Assembly: GCA_964447405.1 (NCBI GenBank)
Contig: CAYUSP010000003.1
Location: 496,001-560,000 of the forward strand
Direction of reading: 5' to 3'
Origin: JALNZF01 sp964447405
GTDB lineage: Bacteria > Nitrospirota > UBA9217
DNA length: 64,000 bases
Shown here: positions 24,663 to 32,215 of the stretch, in pieces
Numbering within the stretch: the stretch's first letter is position 1
Layout of the letters: each line of letters opens with the position of its first letter
The notes under the pieces: model-generated
Told to the model about the DNA's origin: nothing
The model's input: the letters and a program-made list of their open reading frames with translations, nothing else
Database searches by the model: none
Translations under genes and position numbers: made by a program

Positions 24663-25544
24663 ATGTCCACAGGCACTCTCTACATAGTCGCCACACCCAT
24701 CGGCAATCTCGAGGACATCACTCTCCGTGCGATCCGCGTACTCAAGGAAGCTGATCTCATCGCAGCGGAGGATACCCGACATACCCGGCACCTGCTCGAC
24801 CGGTACGAGATCGTAACCCAGCTCACCAGCTATCATGACCACAACAAGGAAGAAAAGGCGCCAATCCTTGTAGCACGCATGCTGGAAGGAAACGATGTTG
24901 CCCTCGTGTCTGACGCGGGTACTCCTGGCATATCCGATCCAGGGTATTTTCTCATTAACCTCGCGATCGACCAGAATATCTCCGTGGTCCCGATCCCCGG
25001 CGCAACAGCCGCTATAGCCGCTCTATCGGTCTCAGGTATGCCGACGGATCGGTTCACCTTCGAAGGTTTTCTCCCTGCCAAGCATAATGCACGGCTCAAA
25101 CGGCTCCAGGATCTTATGAACGAAGAGCGCACCATGATCTTCTACGAAGCTCCGCATAAGATCATAAGAACTATTGAGCATATGCTTGAAGTTCTCGGTG
25201 ACCGCCATGCCGTCATCACTCGGGAGTTGACCAAGATCCATGAGGAGGCCATCAGGGGTACCCTTTCAGAGATTCTCAAGCGCCTGTATGAAGGCTCGAT
25301 CAAAGGTGAATTCACCGTCATCGTACACGGAGCTTCAGCAGAACCGCTTCAGCGGGATATCGATACGGGCGCATATCTCAAAGAGCTGATGCTTCATCGC
25401 GGTATGAGCAAGAAGGAAGCCATCAGGACGGCGGCAGTGGAGCTTGGCCTGCCCAAAAAAGACGTTTATGCCGCAAGCCTGGGCATTCCCGGTGAACAGG
25501 AGGAAATGAAAAACAGTGTTTACAGAATCGATAAAAATCATTAA
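24663..25544 (+). CDS. rsmI: 16S rRNA (cytidine-1402-2'-O)-methyltransferase
   Basis: A 293-residue SAM-dependent methylase that modifies the ribosomal P site. Family signatures: LYIVATPIGNLEDITLRA, AAEDTRHTRHLLDRY, VALVSDAGTPGISDPGY, VPIPGATAAIAALSVSG and FEGFLPAKHNAR. The C-terminal segment GMSKKEAIRTAAVELGLPKK is also typical. The start at 24663 begins five residues before the conserved LYIVATPIG; a codon at 24648 lies in the repeat and is not preferred. Confidence 0.95.
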   Translation: MSTGTLYIVATPIGNLEDITLRAIRVLKEADLIAAEDTRHTRHLLDRYEIVTQLTSYHDHNKEEKAPILVARMLEGNDVALVSDAGTPGISDPGYFLINLAIDQNISVVPIPGATAAIAALSVSGMPTDRFTFEGFLPAKHNARLKRLQDLMNEERTMIFYEAPHKIIRTIEHMLEVLGDRHAVITRELTKIHEEAIRGTLSEILKRLYEGSIKGEFTVIVHGASAEPLQRDIDTGAYLKELMLHRGMSKKEAIRTAAVELGLPKKDVYAASLGIPGEQEEMKNSVYRIDKNH

Positions 25545-25640
25545 TATAGTGCTACCATATCGACATAAGGCTTTCGGGCCGGTTTGCTGCTGCACAAAGC
25601 GATCGTGCAGAGATAGAATCATGGGGGAGGCTTGACTACG

Positions 25641-26792
25641 GTGCGTATACAATCAGGTTTTGCGATCATCATTACCCTGTTCCTGGCATCCGGTGCGCAT
25701 ACCTCATTTGCGAACGGTATGAAGGAATATGAATTGCGTTCGGCTGCGGGGTCCGGTAATTCAATAGCGGTCAAGAAGCTCCTCTCGGAAGGGGCGGAAA
25801 TAAACGGCAAGAGCAACCGTGGATATACAGCCTTGATAACCGCCGCCCGCGGCAATTATGCAGAAACTGTCTCGCTCCTGATCGAGAACGGAGCCGACGT
25901 CAACGCCAAGGATGATGACGGCGACTCAGCCATCATGTTCGCAATCACGCACGACAACGCCGAGATGATGCAGGACCTGCTTTTGCATAACGCCGATGTG
26001 AACATCACCGATAAACGTGGCGCGACGCCATTGATGAGGGCGGCCAGCCTCGGCAAATCGGAACTCGTAAGGCTAATTCTGAGCAAAAAACTGAACCTCA
26101 ATGTGAAAATTGACGCCGTGGACAATGATTTTTTTTCCGCCTTGATGATAGCGGCGAAATTGGGCAACCTCGAGACCGTTGAAATATTGATCAACGCAGG
26201 AGCTGATCCCGACAAAAAATCCTCATACGGCGCTACCGCCCTTTCCCTGGCGACAGCGGGCGGCCATACTGCGATCGTGAAACTGCTGAATCCTTCGAAA
26301 TCATCGGAGGGCATTGTTCCTGAACCCGTTGTGAGCACACCGACCGCCACTCTCAGAAGCGCCCCGACGACGACACCTGTGGATCCCGGCAAAGCCGCGA
26401 TGCGCAAGGCCGCGGACAGATGGTTCCGGGAAGCGGAAGAAGAACTATCGGTAGCTGGCATCCTTCTGGACCGCGAGAAATTCAAGGCAGCGTCATACCA
26501 CTACCAGCAGTGTGTAGAGCTTTTGTTCCAGGTCCTGATCCTTGAAAAAGGAGAGAAACCCGACACGTCGCGCGACCTAGTCAGCATGCTATCCCGGGTC
26601 CAGCAGCTTGGCTGGCAGGTTGCTTTCCCCCAGGAAGACGCAACATACCTGAACACAGCCTCCAAAGGACGATACCCGACAGCAGACTCCCTGCTGCCGC
26701 AGGGCGAAGCCTCAAAGATCAACACCAACCGGGCGGCAAAGGCAACGGAGCATCTCCTCGACGCGGTGCGCGTGGCATTGAAAAACAGATAA
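25641..26792 (+). CDS. Exported ankyrin-repeat protein with C-terminal HEPN domain
   Basis: About 383 residues. Signal peptide (SGFAIIITLFLASGAHTSFA), then five ankyrin repeats (residues about 35-215: GYTALITAARGNYAETVSLL, GATPLMRAASLGKSELVRLI, GATALSLATAGGHTAIVKLL), a Pro/Thr linker, and residues about 255-383 with a HEPN pattern: ADRWFREAEEELSVAGILLD, AASYHYQQCVELLFQVLILE and GRYPTADS. The conserved HEPN THDL motif reads TSRDL, so the usual His is missing. HEPN proteins are normally cytoplasmic; an exported one is unusual. GTG 25641 fits the GGGGGAGG ribosome site better than TTG 25632. Confidence 0.72.
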   Translation: MRIQSGFAIIITLFLASGAHTSFANGMKEYELRSAAGSGNSIAVKKLLSEGAEINGKSNRGYTALITAARGNYAETVSLLIENGADVNAKDDDGDSAIMFAITHDNAEMMQDLLLHNADVNITDKRGATPLMRAASLGKSELVRLILSKKLNLNVKIDAVDNDFFSALMIAAKLGNLETVEILINAGADPDKKSSYGATALSLATAGGHTAIVKLLNPSKSSEGIVPEPVVSTPTATLRSAPTTTPVDPGKAAMRKAADRWFREAEEELSVAGILLDREKFKAASYHYQQCVELLFQVLILEKGEKPDTSRDLVSMLSRVQQLGWQVAFPQEDATYLNTASKGRYPTADSLLPQGEASKINTNRAAKATEHLLDAVRVALKNR

Positions 26793-26999
26793 GCGCAGAA
26801 GCCAGGGGCTTTGAACGCATTGAATCCCTGGTTATACGCGGACGAGTTGGAATCCCGCAAGAACGAATCCTTCCTTGATAATGATACTGAAGTCGGCACA
26901 ATATAAGGCACGCATGTCGGATAGTTTGTTGGGCAAACGATTCATCCAGCCCAACGGTACCTATTGAGGAAGGTGTACCATAAACCAACAATACATATG
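26793..26999. other. Intergenic, nothing recognised
   Basis: The 200 bases between the ankyrin-HEPN gene and the IS110 relic hold no convincing gene. A short near-palindrome CAGGGGCTTTG...AATCCCTGG lies just after the stop and may help end transcription. Confidence 0.4.
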
Positions 27000-27403
27000 C
27001 TCCTCCTGGTTCTTAAGAACATATTTGACCCGGTTTAAGTGTTCCCTTGCCATATGGATATTGGCTCTAGTCTTCGGCATCTTTTCGTAAACCGCTCAAA
27101 AGCCATCTATAACGCTGGATCCTGCGGTACCGTAATCCATGTATTTTTCATGATCAAGAATAGTAGGAATTGATTCTTCCGATTCGTCATGTTTTTCAGG
27201 TCCGTTTCTCCGCTGCAGTCAGTATCAGGAACAAGACCAAAATAGATCGCCAGCTTGCCAAGTGATTGGAAATAGTCGCTATTGAATAATTCTACAAGAA
27301 GAGTCATGGCAGTAAGCAAATTGATGCCAAGGACGGTCCTTAATACCTGCACACTGATCTTATACTCATCGGTCCGGGTAAGGATGCGGATTTGTCGGTT
27401 CAA
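27000..27403 (-). pseudogene. IS110/IS1111-family transposase, C-terminal relic
   Basis: The minus strand carries the helix-hairpin-helix Transposase_20 region: LRTVLGINLLTAMTLLVELF, SLGKLAIYFGLVPDTDCSGE and TNRKNQFLLFLIMKNTW. These match IS110-family proteins (PGIGPITALTLLAEI, KLASYAGLVP, RGNRRLR). Past a stop near 27107 another frame continues KMPKTRANIHMAREHLNRVK and YVLKNQEE, the typical far C-terminus. The N-terminal DEDD catalytic domain is absent and at least one frameshift is present, so it is a dead fragment. No element ends were identified. Confidence 0.7.
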
Positions 27404-27498
27404 GACGGTGACTACCCTGCGAAGCTGTTCCAGTACATAAAAGTACTTTTTTTACCATAATCCATCAAAATACTCGCACATTTTGCAGTGTCCTTTCA

Positions 27499-27527
27499 TT
27501 GACAGCAGGAGAGTGTATTGCTATACT
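27499..27527 (+). promoter_or_regulatory. Strong sigma-70 promoter with a long leader
   Basis: TTGACA at 27499-27504, a 17-base spacer and TATACT at 27522-27527. It points to the small exported protein at 27701, leaving a leader of about 165 bases. The leader contains a hairpin GCAGCG-CCATTC-CGCTGC around 27611-27628. Confidence 0.6.
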
Positions 27528-27700
27528 AATTTCTTAAAAGGATTTATCCTAATAATTGATGCATGTTATTCGATGAATATTCCAGTATAACTCATGAGAG
27601 AGAAATCGGGGCAGCGCCATTCCGCTGCGGATTAATCGGCTACCCATTTAAACTCGAATCCTTATTGTGATAGAGAGGGAGCTACTAACGGGAGGCAAGA

Positions 27701-27961
27701 ATGAAAAAAGCGGCGTTTCTGTTTGTATCTTTACTTGCAGCAACTGCAATGGCAGCAGATGATGAAGCCTTAAAGGCGCAGATGAAGAAAGATTGCGCCC
27801 CATTGTTTGCCGACGGCGCTGCATGCTCAAATCTTGCCAAGGGAAGCAGAAAATGCGTAAGACAGAACGTGGACAAGGGAGGTGCTGCTTGTGTTGCCTT
27901 CGAGAAGGCGAATCCGGCCTTTTTTGATGCAGGTATGAAGGACGATATTGTCAAGAAGTAA
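27701..27961 (+). CDS. Small exported four-cysteine protein
   Basis: An 86-residue protein with a clean signal peptide (KKAAFLFVSLLAATAMA, cleavage before ADDEALK). The mature part, about 67 residues, has four Cys (in KKDCAPL, AACSNL, RKCVRQ, AACVAF) spaced to form two disulfides, and is helical and basic. It resembles small periplasmic cysteine-rich proteins of deltaproteobacteria, but I cannot name a family. The ribosome site GGGAGG lies 8 bases upstream. With its own strong promoter, long leader and terminator it is monocistronic and probably abundant. Confidence 0.8.
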   Translation: MKKAAFLFVSLLAATAMAADDEALKAQMKKDCAPLFADGAACSNLAKGSRKCVRQNVDKGGAACVAFEKANPAFFDAGMKDDIVKK

Positions 27962-27990
27962 GTCTTTGCTGAAAGGTATGACATATCTCG

Positions 27991-28020
27991 AACCCCACGC
28001 CCGGCGTGGGGTTTTATTTT
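27991..28020 (+). terminator. Rho-independent terminator
   Basis: ACCCCACG and CGTGGGGT form an 8-10 bp GC-rich stem with a short CCCGG loop, followed by TTTTATTTTT. It ends the small exported protein transcript 30 bases after its stop. Confidence 0.9.
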
Positions 28021-28076
28021 TGAGTTCAGCCCGTAGATCTAATGAAGGGAAAAGCGCACCTAGAGAGGTGTTGCAC

Positions 28077-28163
28077 ATGACTAACCCATGCACCGCTTTT
28101 CACAATAGCGATCACCTGCGGGCTTTTTCCAGTTACTATAAGGATTTCGGTATTATGGATTAG
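28077..28163 (+). CDS. Possible 28-residue peptide
   Basis: ATG 28077 follows AGAGAGGTGTTGCAC, a fair ribosome site, and encodes MTNPCTAFHNSDHLRAFSSY then YKDFGIMD. No homology is recognised and chance is a real alternative. It lies between a terminator and the DUF362 gene. Confidence 0.2.
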   Translation: MTNPCTAFHNSDHLRAFSSYYKDFGIMD

Positions 28164-28220
28164 TAGCTGAGGTCTTTACTTAACCTCACAAAAACTTATA
28201 TCTAAACCACCGAGGTTCAC

Positions 28221-29345
28221 ATGTCCAACGTCTACTTCTCCACCGCCCGCACCCTCCGCTGGGATTACAGCCACAGCGGCCCCGGCAAGCTCGAAGCCCT
28301 GCTTGAAACGATGAACTTCTCCGATCGCTTCGAAGAAGATGAATGGGTTGCGATCAAAACCCATTGGGGTTCCCATGGCGCGTTCCGCATCGTACCGCCA
28401 GTCATGATCCGCAAGGTCGTTGATGCAGTGAAAGAAACCGGCGCCAAACCCTTTGTTACCGACACCGTCAGGATCATGGGGCTCGACTATATCGAGGTGG
28501 CGAACCAAAACGGCCTGAACCATCTCTCGTGCAACGCACCAGTCGTACTGGCTGACGGATTGTATGGCAAAGACAGCATCCTCGTAAAAGCCGGACCGCT
28601 CCTGGGCGAGATTGCCGTTGCCTCCGCGATATACGACGTACCTGCCATGATCGTCTGCACGCATACCAAAGGCCACATCAACTCCGGCTATGCCGGAGCG
28701 CTCAAAAACCTGGCCATGGGTTGCGTAAGCTCACGCCATCGGCTGCACGGCTGGAAAAAAGGACGCGGGTCGATGCATTGCCATGGGGAAGCGAACCTCG
28801 CATGGAACAAGGAGCTCTGCACCTTCTGTGAACAGTGTAAAAATATCTGCCCCCTGAACGCCATAGCGTTTACAGACGGTGCCTTTACTGTAGATAAGAG
28901 CACTTGCTGGCATTGCGGAAGGTGCAGCCGGGTCTGTCAGGAGGGCGCGCTCACCCTGCCGCAGGATGATGTGACCTTTCAGAAAAGCCTTGCAGAGGCA
29001 GCCGCAGCGGTTCTGTCGACCTTCAAAAAAGACAAGGTCATTTACATCAACTTCCTGTATGAGATCCAGCCCGAGTGCGACTGCATGCCAACCGCCGATG
29101 TACCGGTGATACAGGATCAGGGCATTATGATCTCAGACGACATAGTTGCCATCGAGCAGGCGTCCCTTGACATGCTAAAAAGCGCCCCTCCTCTTCCCCA
29201 ATCCGCGGCAGACGATACGGGCTGCAAAGCTGGTGATGACGTCATGTTCAAGCTCAATCCCCGGCCCATGCAGATACAAATCGATGAAGCCGAGCGGCTG
29301 GGGCTTGGATCAAAAAGGTATGAGCTGGTGAAGATAGAACCATGA
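28221..29345 (+). CDS. DUF362 protein with two [4Fe-4S] ferredoxin clusters
   Basis: A 374-residue protein. The DUF362 part (residues 1-185) has VAIKTHWGSHGAFRIVPPVM, ETGAKPFVTDT and LKNLAMGCVSSRHR. A bacterial ferredoxin domain follows: CTFCEQCKNICPLNAIAF and CWHCGRCSRVCQEGAL, each with four Cys. The C-terminal part (QPECDCMPTADVPVIQDQGI) completes the fold. Function is unproven; it is common in anaerobes and is presumed to be a redox enzyme or electron carrier partner. Confidence 0.88.
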   Translation: MSNVYFSTARTLRWDYSHSGPGKLEALLETMNFSDRFEEDEWVAIKTHWGSHGAFRIVPPVMIRKVVDAVKETGAKPFVTDTVRIMGLDYIEVANQNGLNHLSCNAPVVLADGLYGKDSILVKAGPLLGEIAVASAIYDVPAMIVCTHTKGHINSGYAGALKNLAMGCVSSRHRLHGWKKGRGSMHCHGEANLAWNKELCTFCEQCKNICPLNAIAFTDGAFTVDKSTCWHCGRCSRVCQEGALTLPQDDVTFQKSLAEAAAAVLSTFKKDKVIYINFLYEIQPECDCMPTADVPVIQDQGIMISDDIVAIEQASLDMLKSAPPLPQSAADDTGCKAGDDVMFKLNPRPMQIQIDEAERLGLGSKRYELVKIEP

Positions 29346-29470
29346 AGACAGAGGACAGACTGTCAGACAGAATCCTCAGTATCATTTTCAGCCTATTGTC
29401 GGTACGTTGTCCAATTTTTCTGCTATAATCTGCTTGTCAGTTTGTCTGTCATCTGTTATCTGAGGAACCA

Positions 29471-30907
29471 ATGATTAAACGCACCAAGATCATCGCCACC
29501 ATCGGCCCCGCATCCAGTTCACCTGCTGTGATAAACCAGCTGATCCGCGCTGGCATGGACGTCGCCAGGCTGAACTTTTCCCATGGCGAACGAAAAGACC
29601 ACATCGCTCGCATCAACCTTATCCGCGCTGCTTCCGTGAAGGCGGGGAAACACATTCCCATCATACAGGACCTTCAGGGCCCGAAACTGCGCATCGGCGA
29701 GGTGAAGAACAACGCGGTCTTGCTGAAACGCAACGACCTCATCATGCTCATGACGAAGAAGATCGTCGGCACGAGCGAACAAGTATCCATCACCTATCCC
29801 CGGCTCACCAAAGACCTGAAAATCGGCGACACCGTGCTCCTCGACGACGGCAGGCTGGAGCTCAGGGTCGTAAAAAAAACCAGCCACGCTCTCTCCTGCA
29901 GGATCATCCGCGGGGGCATACTCAAGAGCCACAAGGGCGTCAATCTTCCCGGCGCGAACCTGTCGCTTCCCTCGCTATCGAACAAAGACCGGGACGACCT
30001 GCGGTTCGGCGTAAAGCAGGGCGTTGATTACATCGCGCTCTCTTTTGTGCGCACGGCGAAGGATATCCTGCAGACCCGACTCTTCATCCGATCGCTCAAT
30101 GCGGACATCCCGATCATTGCGAAGATCGAGAAGCCCGAGGCCATCCTGAACCTCGAAGAGATCATCTGCGCTGCCGACGGAATCATGGTCGCCCGCGGCG
30201 ACCTGGGCGTGGAGATGTCGCCCGAGAAGGTGCCGCTGCTCCAGAAAAAGATCATCGAAGCCTGCCACTGGGCGGAAACACCGGTCATCACGGCGACCCA
30301 GATGCTCGAAAGCATGATCGAGAACCCCCAGCCTACGCGCGCAGAAACCTCGGACGTGGCGAATGCCATCCTGGACGGCACTGACTGCGTCATGCTTTCC
30401 GGAGAGACCGCGGTCGGCAAGTACCCGGTCCAGACGGTGGAGTTCATGGCGCGCATCGCGTTGCAGATCGAAACATCGGTGAATCCCTGGCCTCCGGACG
30501 ATGACGTGGCCGGCCTTGGTGAAAGCGTTGCCCATGCTGCTTGCCGTGCAGCTGAAGAGCAGCATGCGCAGGCGATCGTACCTTTTACCCAATCAGGGTC
30601 CTCGGCGCTGTCTGTCTCGAAGCACCGTCCGCGGACGCCCATCATAGCCCCGACTCCTTTCGAGCATATTGCCAGAAGGGTCTCGCTCTATTGGGGAGTT
30701 ACACCGGTGATCCTGAGGGCAAAAAAAACAACTGACGACATGATCATGAGCGTGGAGCGAATCATGCTCAAAAAGAAGCTTGCAAAACAACATGACCTCA
30801 TCGTCATCACAGCCGGTGTGCCTATTGGCGTCGCCGGCAGCACGAACATGATGAAGATCCACCGCGTGGGTGAAGCAACAAGCCTGGAGTCGAAAAAGAG
30901 GTCATAG
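29471..30907 (+). CDS. pyk: Pyruvate kinase
   Basis: A 478-residue full-length enzyme converting phosphoenolpyruvate and ADP to pyruvate and ATP. Signatures: IIATIGPASSSPAVINQLIR, DVARLNFSHGERKDH, IIQDLQGPKLRIGE, ALSFVRTAKDI, the active-site block IIAKIEKPEAILNLEEII, MVARGDLGVEM and ITATQMLESMIENPQPTRAE. The C-terminal allosteric domain (IVPFTQSGSSALSVSKHRP) is complete. A TATAAT around 29425 is a probable -10 box. Confidence 0.96.
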   Translation: MIKRTKIIATIGPASSSPAVINQLIRAGMDVARLNFSHGERKDHIARINLIRAASVKAGKHIPIIQDLQGPKLRIGEVKNNAVLLKRNDLIMLMTKKIVGTSEQVSITYPRLTKDLKIGDTVLLDDGRLELRVVKKTSHALSCRIIRGGILKSHKGVNLPGANLSLPSLSNKDRDDLRFGVKQGVDYIALSFVRTAKDILQTRLFIRSLNADIPIIAKIEKPEAILNLEEIICAADGIMVARGDLGVEMSPEKVPLLQKKIIEACHWAETPVITATQMLESMIENPQPTRAETSDVANAILDGTDCVMLSGETAVGKYPVQTVEFMARIALQIETSVNPWPPDDDVAGLGESVAHAACRAAEEQHAQAIVPFTQSGSSALSVSKHRPRTPIIAPTPFEHIARRVSLYWGVTPVILRAKKTTDDMIMSVERIMLKKKLAKQHDLIVITAGVPIGVAGSTNMMKIHRVGEATSLESKKRS

Positions 30908-30950
30908 ACCGGCAATTATTTGAATCTTATAACGGCAAGAAAAGAGAATC

Positions 30951-31053
30951 TTTGACACGGATAAAGGCGGATTTAATTATGAAGAAGCATGATACTGCCT
31001 TGCTCTATCCGCCTTTATCATAGCCTTTCTCCGATTTTTCCGTGTCAAAGGTT
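30951..31053. repeat. Dispersed inverted repeat, second copy of the TTTGACACGG element
   Basis: CTTTGACACGGATAAAGGCGG on the left and CCGCCTTTATC plus CCGTGTCAAAGG on the right are inverted copies. The outer ends equal those of the element at 16437-16519. Another related stretch (GTGTCCAGCTGTGTCCATC) lies in the ATPase operon near 48220. Confidence 0.6.
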
Positions 31054-31106
31054 TTATTTAAAGGTCAATGAAATACCAAACTTTTCTTTATGAAAGGACG
31101 AAAACC

Positions 31107-31538
31107 ATGAAAGTACGCGACTTGCTGGAAACCAAGGGAAAAGACACAGTATCGATTGACGTAAGCAGCTCGGTGGATGATGCCATCCGTTCCATGCATG
31201 CCCGGAAGATCAGCGCCATCATGGTTATGGAAAATGGCAAGACCGTCGGGATCTTTACGGAGCGCGACGTTGTACGATGCTATATTGCCTCGAACGGGAA
31301 AAGCTTCAAAGAAATTTCCGTGCGCGATGCTATGATCAAGGACCTTATCGTCGCGGTCCCTACTGAGGATCTCAATGAGGTCTCGGCCACCATGGTCGAA
31401 AAAAACATCCGTCATCTTCCTGTGGTGGAAAATGGCAAGGTCATCGGCATGCTGTCCATCCGCGATATCATCCAGACCCAGGTCACGAAGCTCACCTCGG
31501 AGATCCATTACCTGAAGGACTATATTACCGGTTTTTAA
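31107..31538 (+). CDS. CBS-pair protein
   Basis: A 143-residue protein made of two CBS domains: VRDLLETKGKDTVSIDVSSS, MHARKISAIMVMENGKTVG, IFTERDVVR and IRHLPVVENGKVIGMLSIRD. CBS pairs sense adenine nucleotides and regulate partner proteins or act alone. The start at 31107 is chosen because MKVRDLL is the usual beginning and GAAAGGACG precedes it; an upstream ATG at 31068 has no such site. No partner gene is adjacent. Confidence 0.87.
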   Translation: MKVRDLLETKGKDTVSIDVSSSVDDAIRSMHARKISAIMVMENGKTVGIFTERDVVRCYIASNGKSFKEISVRDAMIKDLIVAVPTEDLNEVSATMVEKNIRHLPVVENGKVIGMLSIRDIIQTQVTKLTSEIHYLKDYITGF

Positions 31539-31587
31539 CGGATTATTCCGTCAACCCGAACGCGGGAAAGGGCGGTTTCTTCAAATA

Positions 31588-31617
31588 AGGGGACTGTCCC
31601 TTGTAGGGACAGCCCCC
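31588..31617 (+). terminator. Hairpin GGGGACTGTCCC / GGGACAGCCCC
   Basis: GGGGACTGTCCC, a TTGTA loop and GGGACAGCCCCC form a 10-11 bp stem 50 bases after the CBS gene. The T-run is weak, so it may be a dispersed palindrome as well as a terminator. Confidence 0.5.
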
Positions 31618-31690
31618 AATTCCCTCCTTACGCAATTTCCAGAAAAGAAACAACTCTGCAATAAATCAGGATGGTTCCAGTTTTTTTTAT

Positions 31691-31719
31691 TGCAAATAAA
31701 ACATCTTATGATAATATGT
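31691..31719 (+). promoter_or_regulatory. Candidate promoter of the formate dehydrogenase operon
   Basis: TTGCAA at about 31691, an AT-rich 16-base spacer and TAATAT. The start codon of the first operon gene is at 31742 with no clear ribosome site. Boxes are only moderately close to consensus. Confidence 0.35.
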
Positions 31720-31741
31720 TATGGTTTGATTAATAATTCTT

Positions 31742-32215
31742 ATGAACGATATCCTCGATAACATAATCCGGAATTACCGGGAAACCGGCGGCAATGTAAT
31801 TTCTCTCCTCCAGGACACGCAGGAAGAGCTCGGATACATCCCGCGTGAAGCAATCGATTACTTTTCAGAAACCCTCAACATAGCTCCCAGCCGCTTCTAC
31901 GGCGTGGTTACCTTCTACGCGCAGTTCCGTATGACCCCGCAGGGCAAGAATGTCATCACCGCCTGCTGCGGTACCGCCTGCCATGTAAAAGGTTCGGAGC
32001 GGATCCTGAACAGCGTCCTGCAGGAGCTCAAGCTTCCAGAAGGCAAAGACATGACCGACGACAAGCTCTTCACCCTCGAACGGGTAAACTGCGTCGGCGC
32101 CTGCGGCATTGCGCCCGTGTTCATTATCAATAAAAAGGTGAACGGAAAGGCAACCACGGAAAAGCTCCTCAAGGATATCCGCGATATCAAGGGCATTACG
32201 AATGCAAAGCAATAA
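31742..32215 (+). CDS. NuoE/HndA-like [2Fe-2S] subunit of formate dehydrogenase
   Basis: A 157-residue thioredoxin-fold ferredoxin. The N-terminal helices (LLQDTQEELGYIPREAIDYF) and RFYGVVTFYAQFRMTPQGKN are followed by the four cluster ligands: CCGTAC (C-x4-C) and NCVGACGIAPV (C-x3-C). It passes electrons between the flavin subunit and the rest of the complex. The downstream HndC-like gene overlaps by 14 bases. Together with FdhA this is the layout of NAD(P)-linked soluble formate dehydrogenases and related bifurcating enzymes. Confidence 0.9.
   Translation: MNDILDNIIRNYRETGGNVISLLQDTQEELGYIPREAIDYFSETLNIAPSRFYGVVTFYAQFRMTPQGKNVITACCGTACHVKGSERILNSVLQELKLPEGKDMTDDKLFTLERVNCVGACGIAPVFIINKKVNGKATTEKLLKDIRDIKGITNAKQ

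Noticed and set aside
27600..27665. tRNA-like stretch with CTCGAATCC
   Set aside because: Resembles a T-loop but no acceptor, D or anticodon arm can be folded around it.
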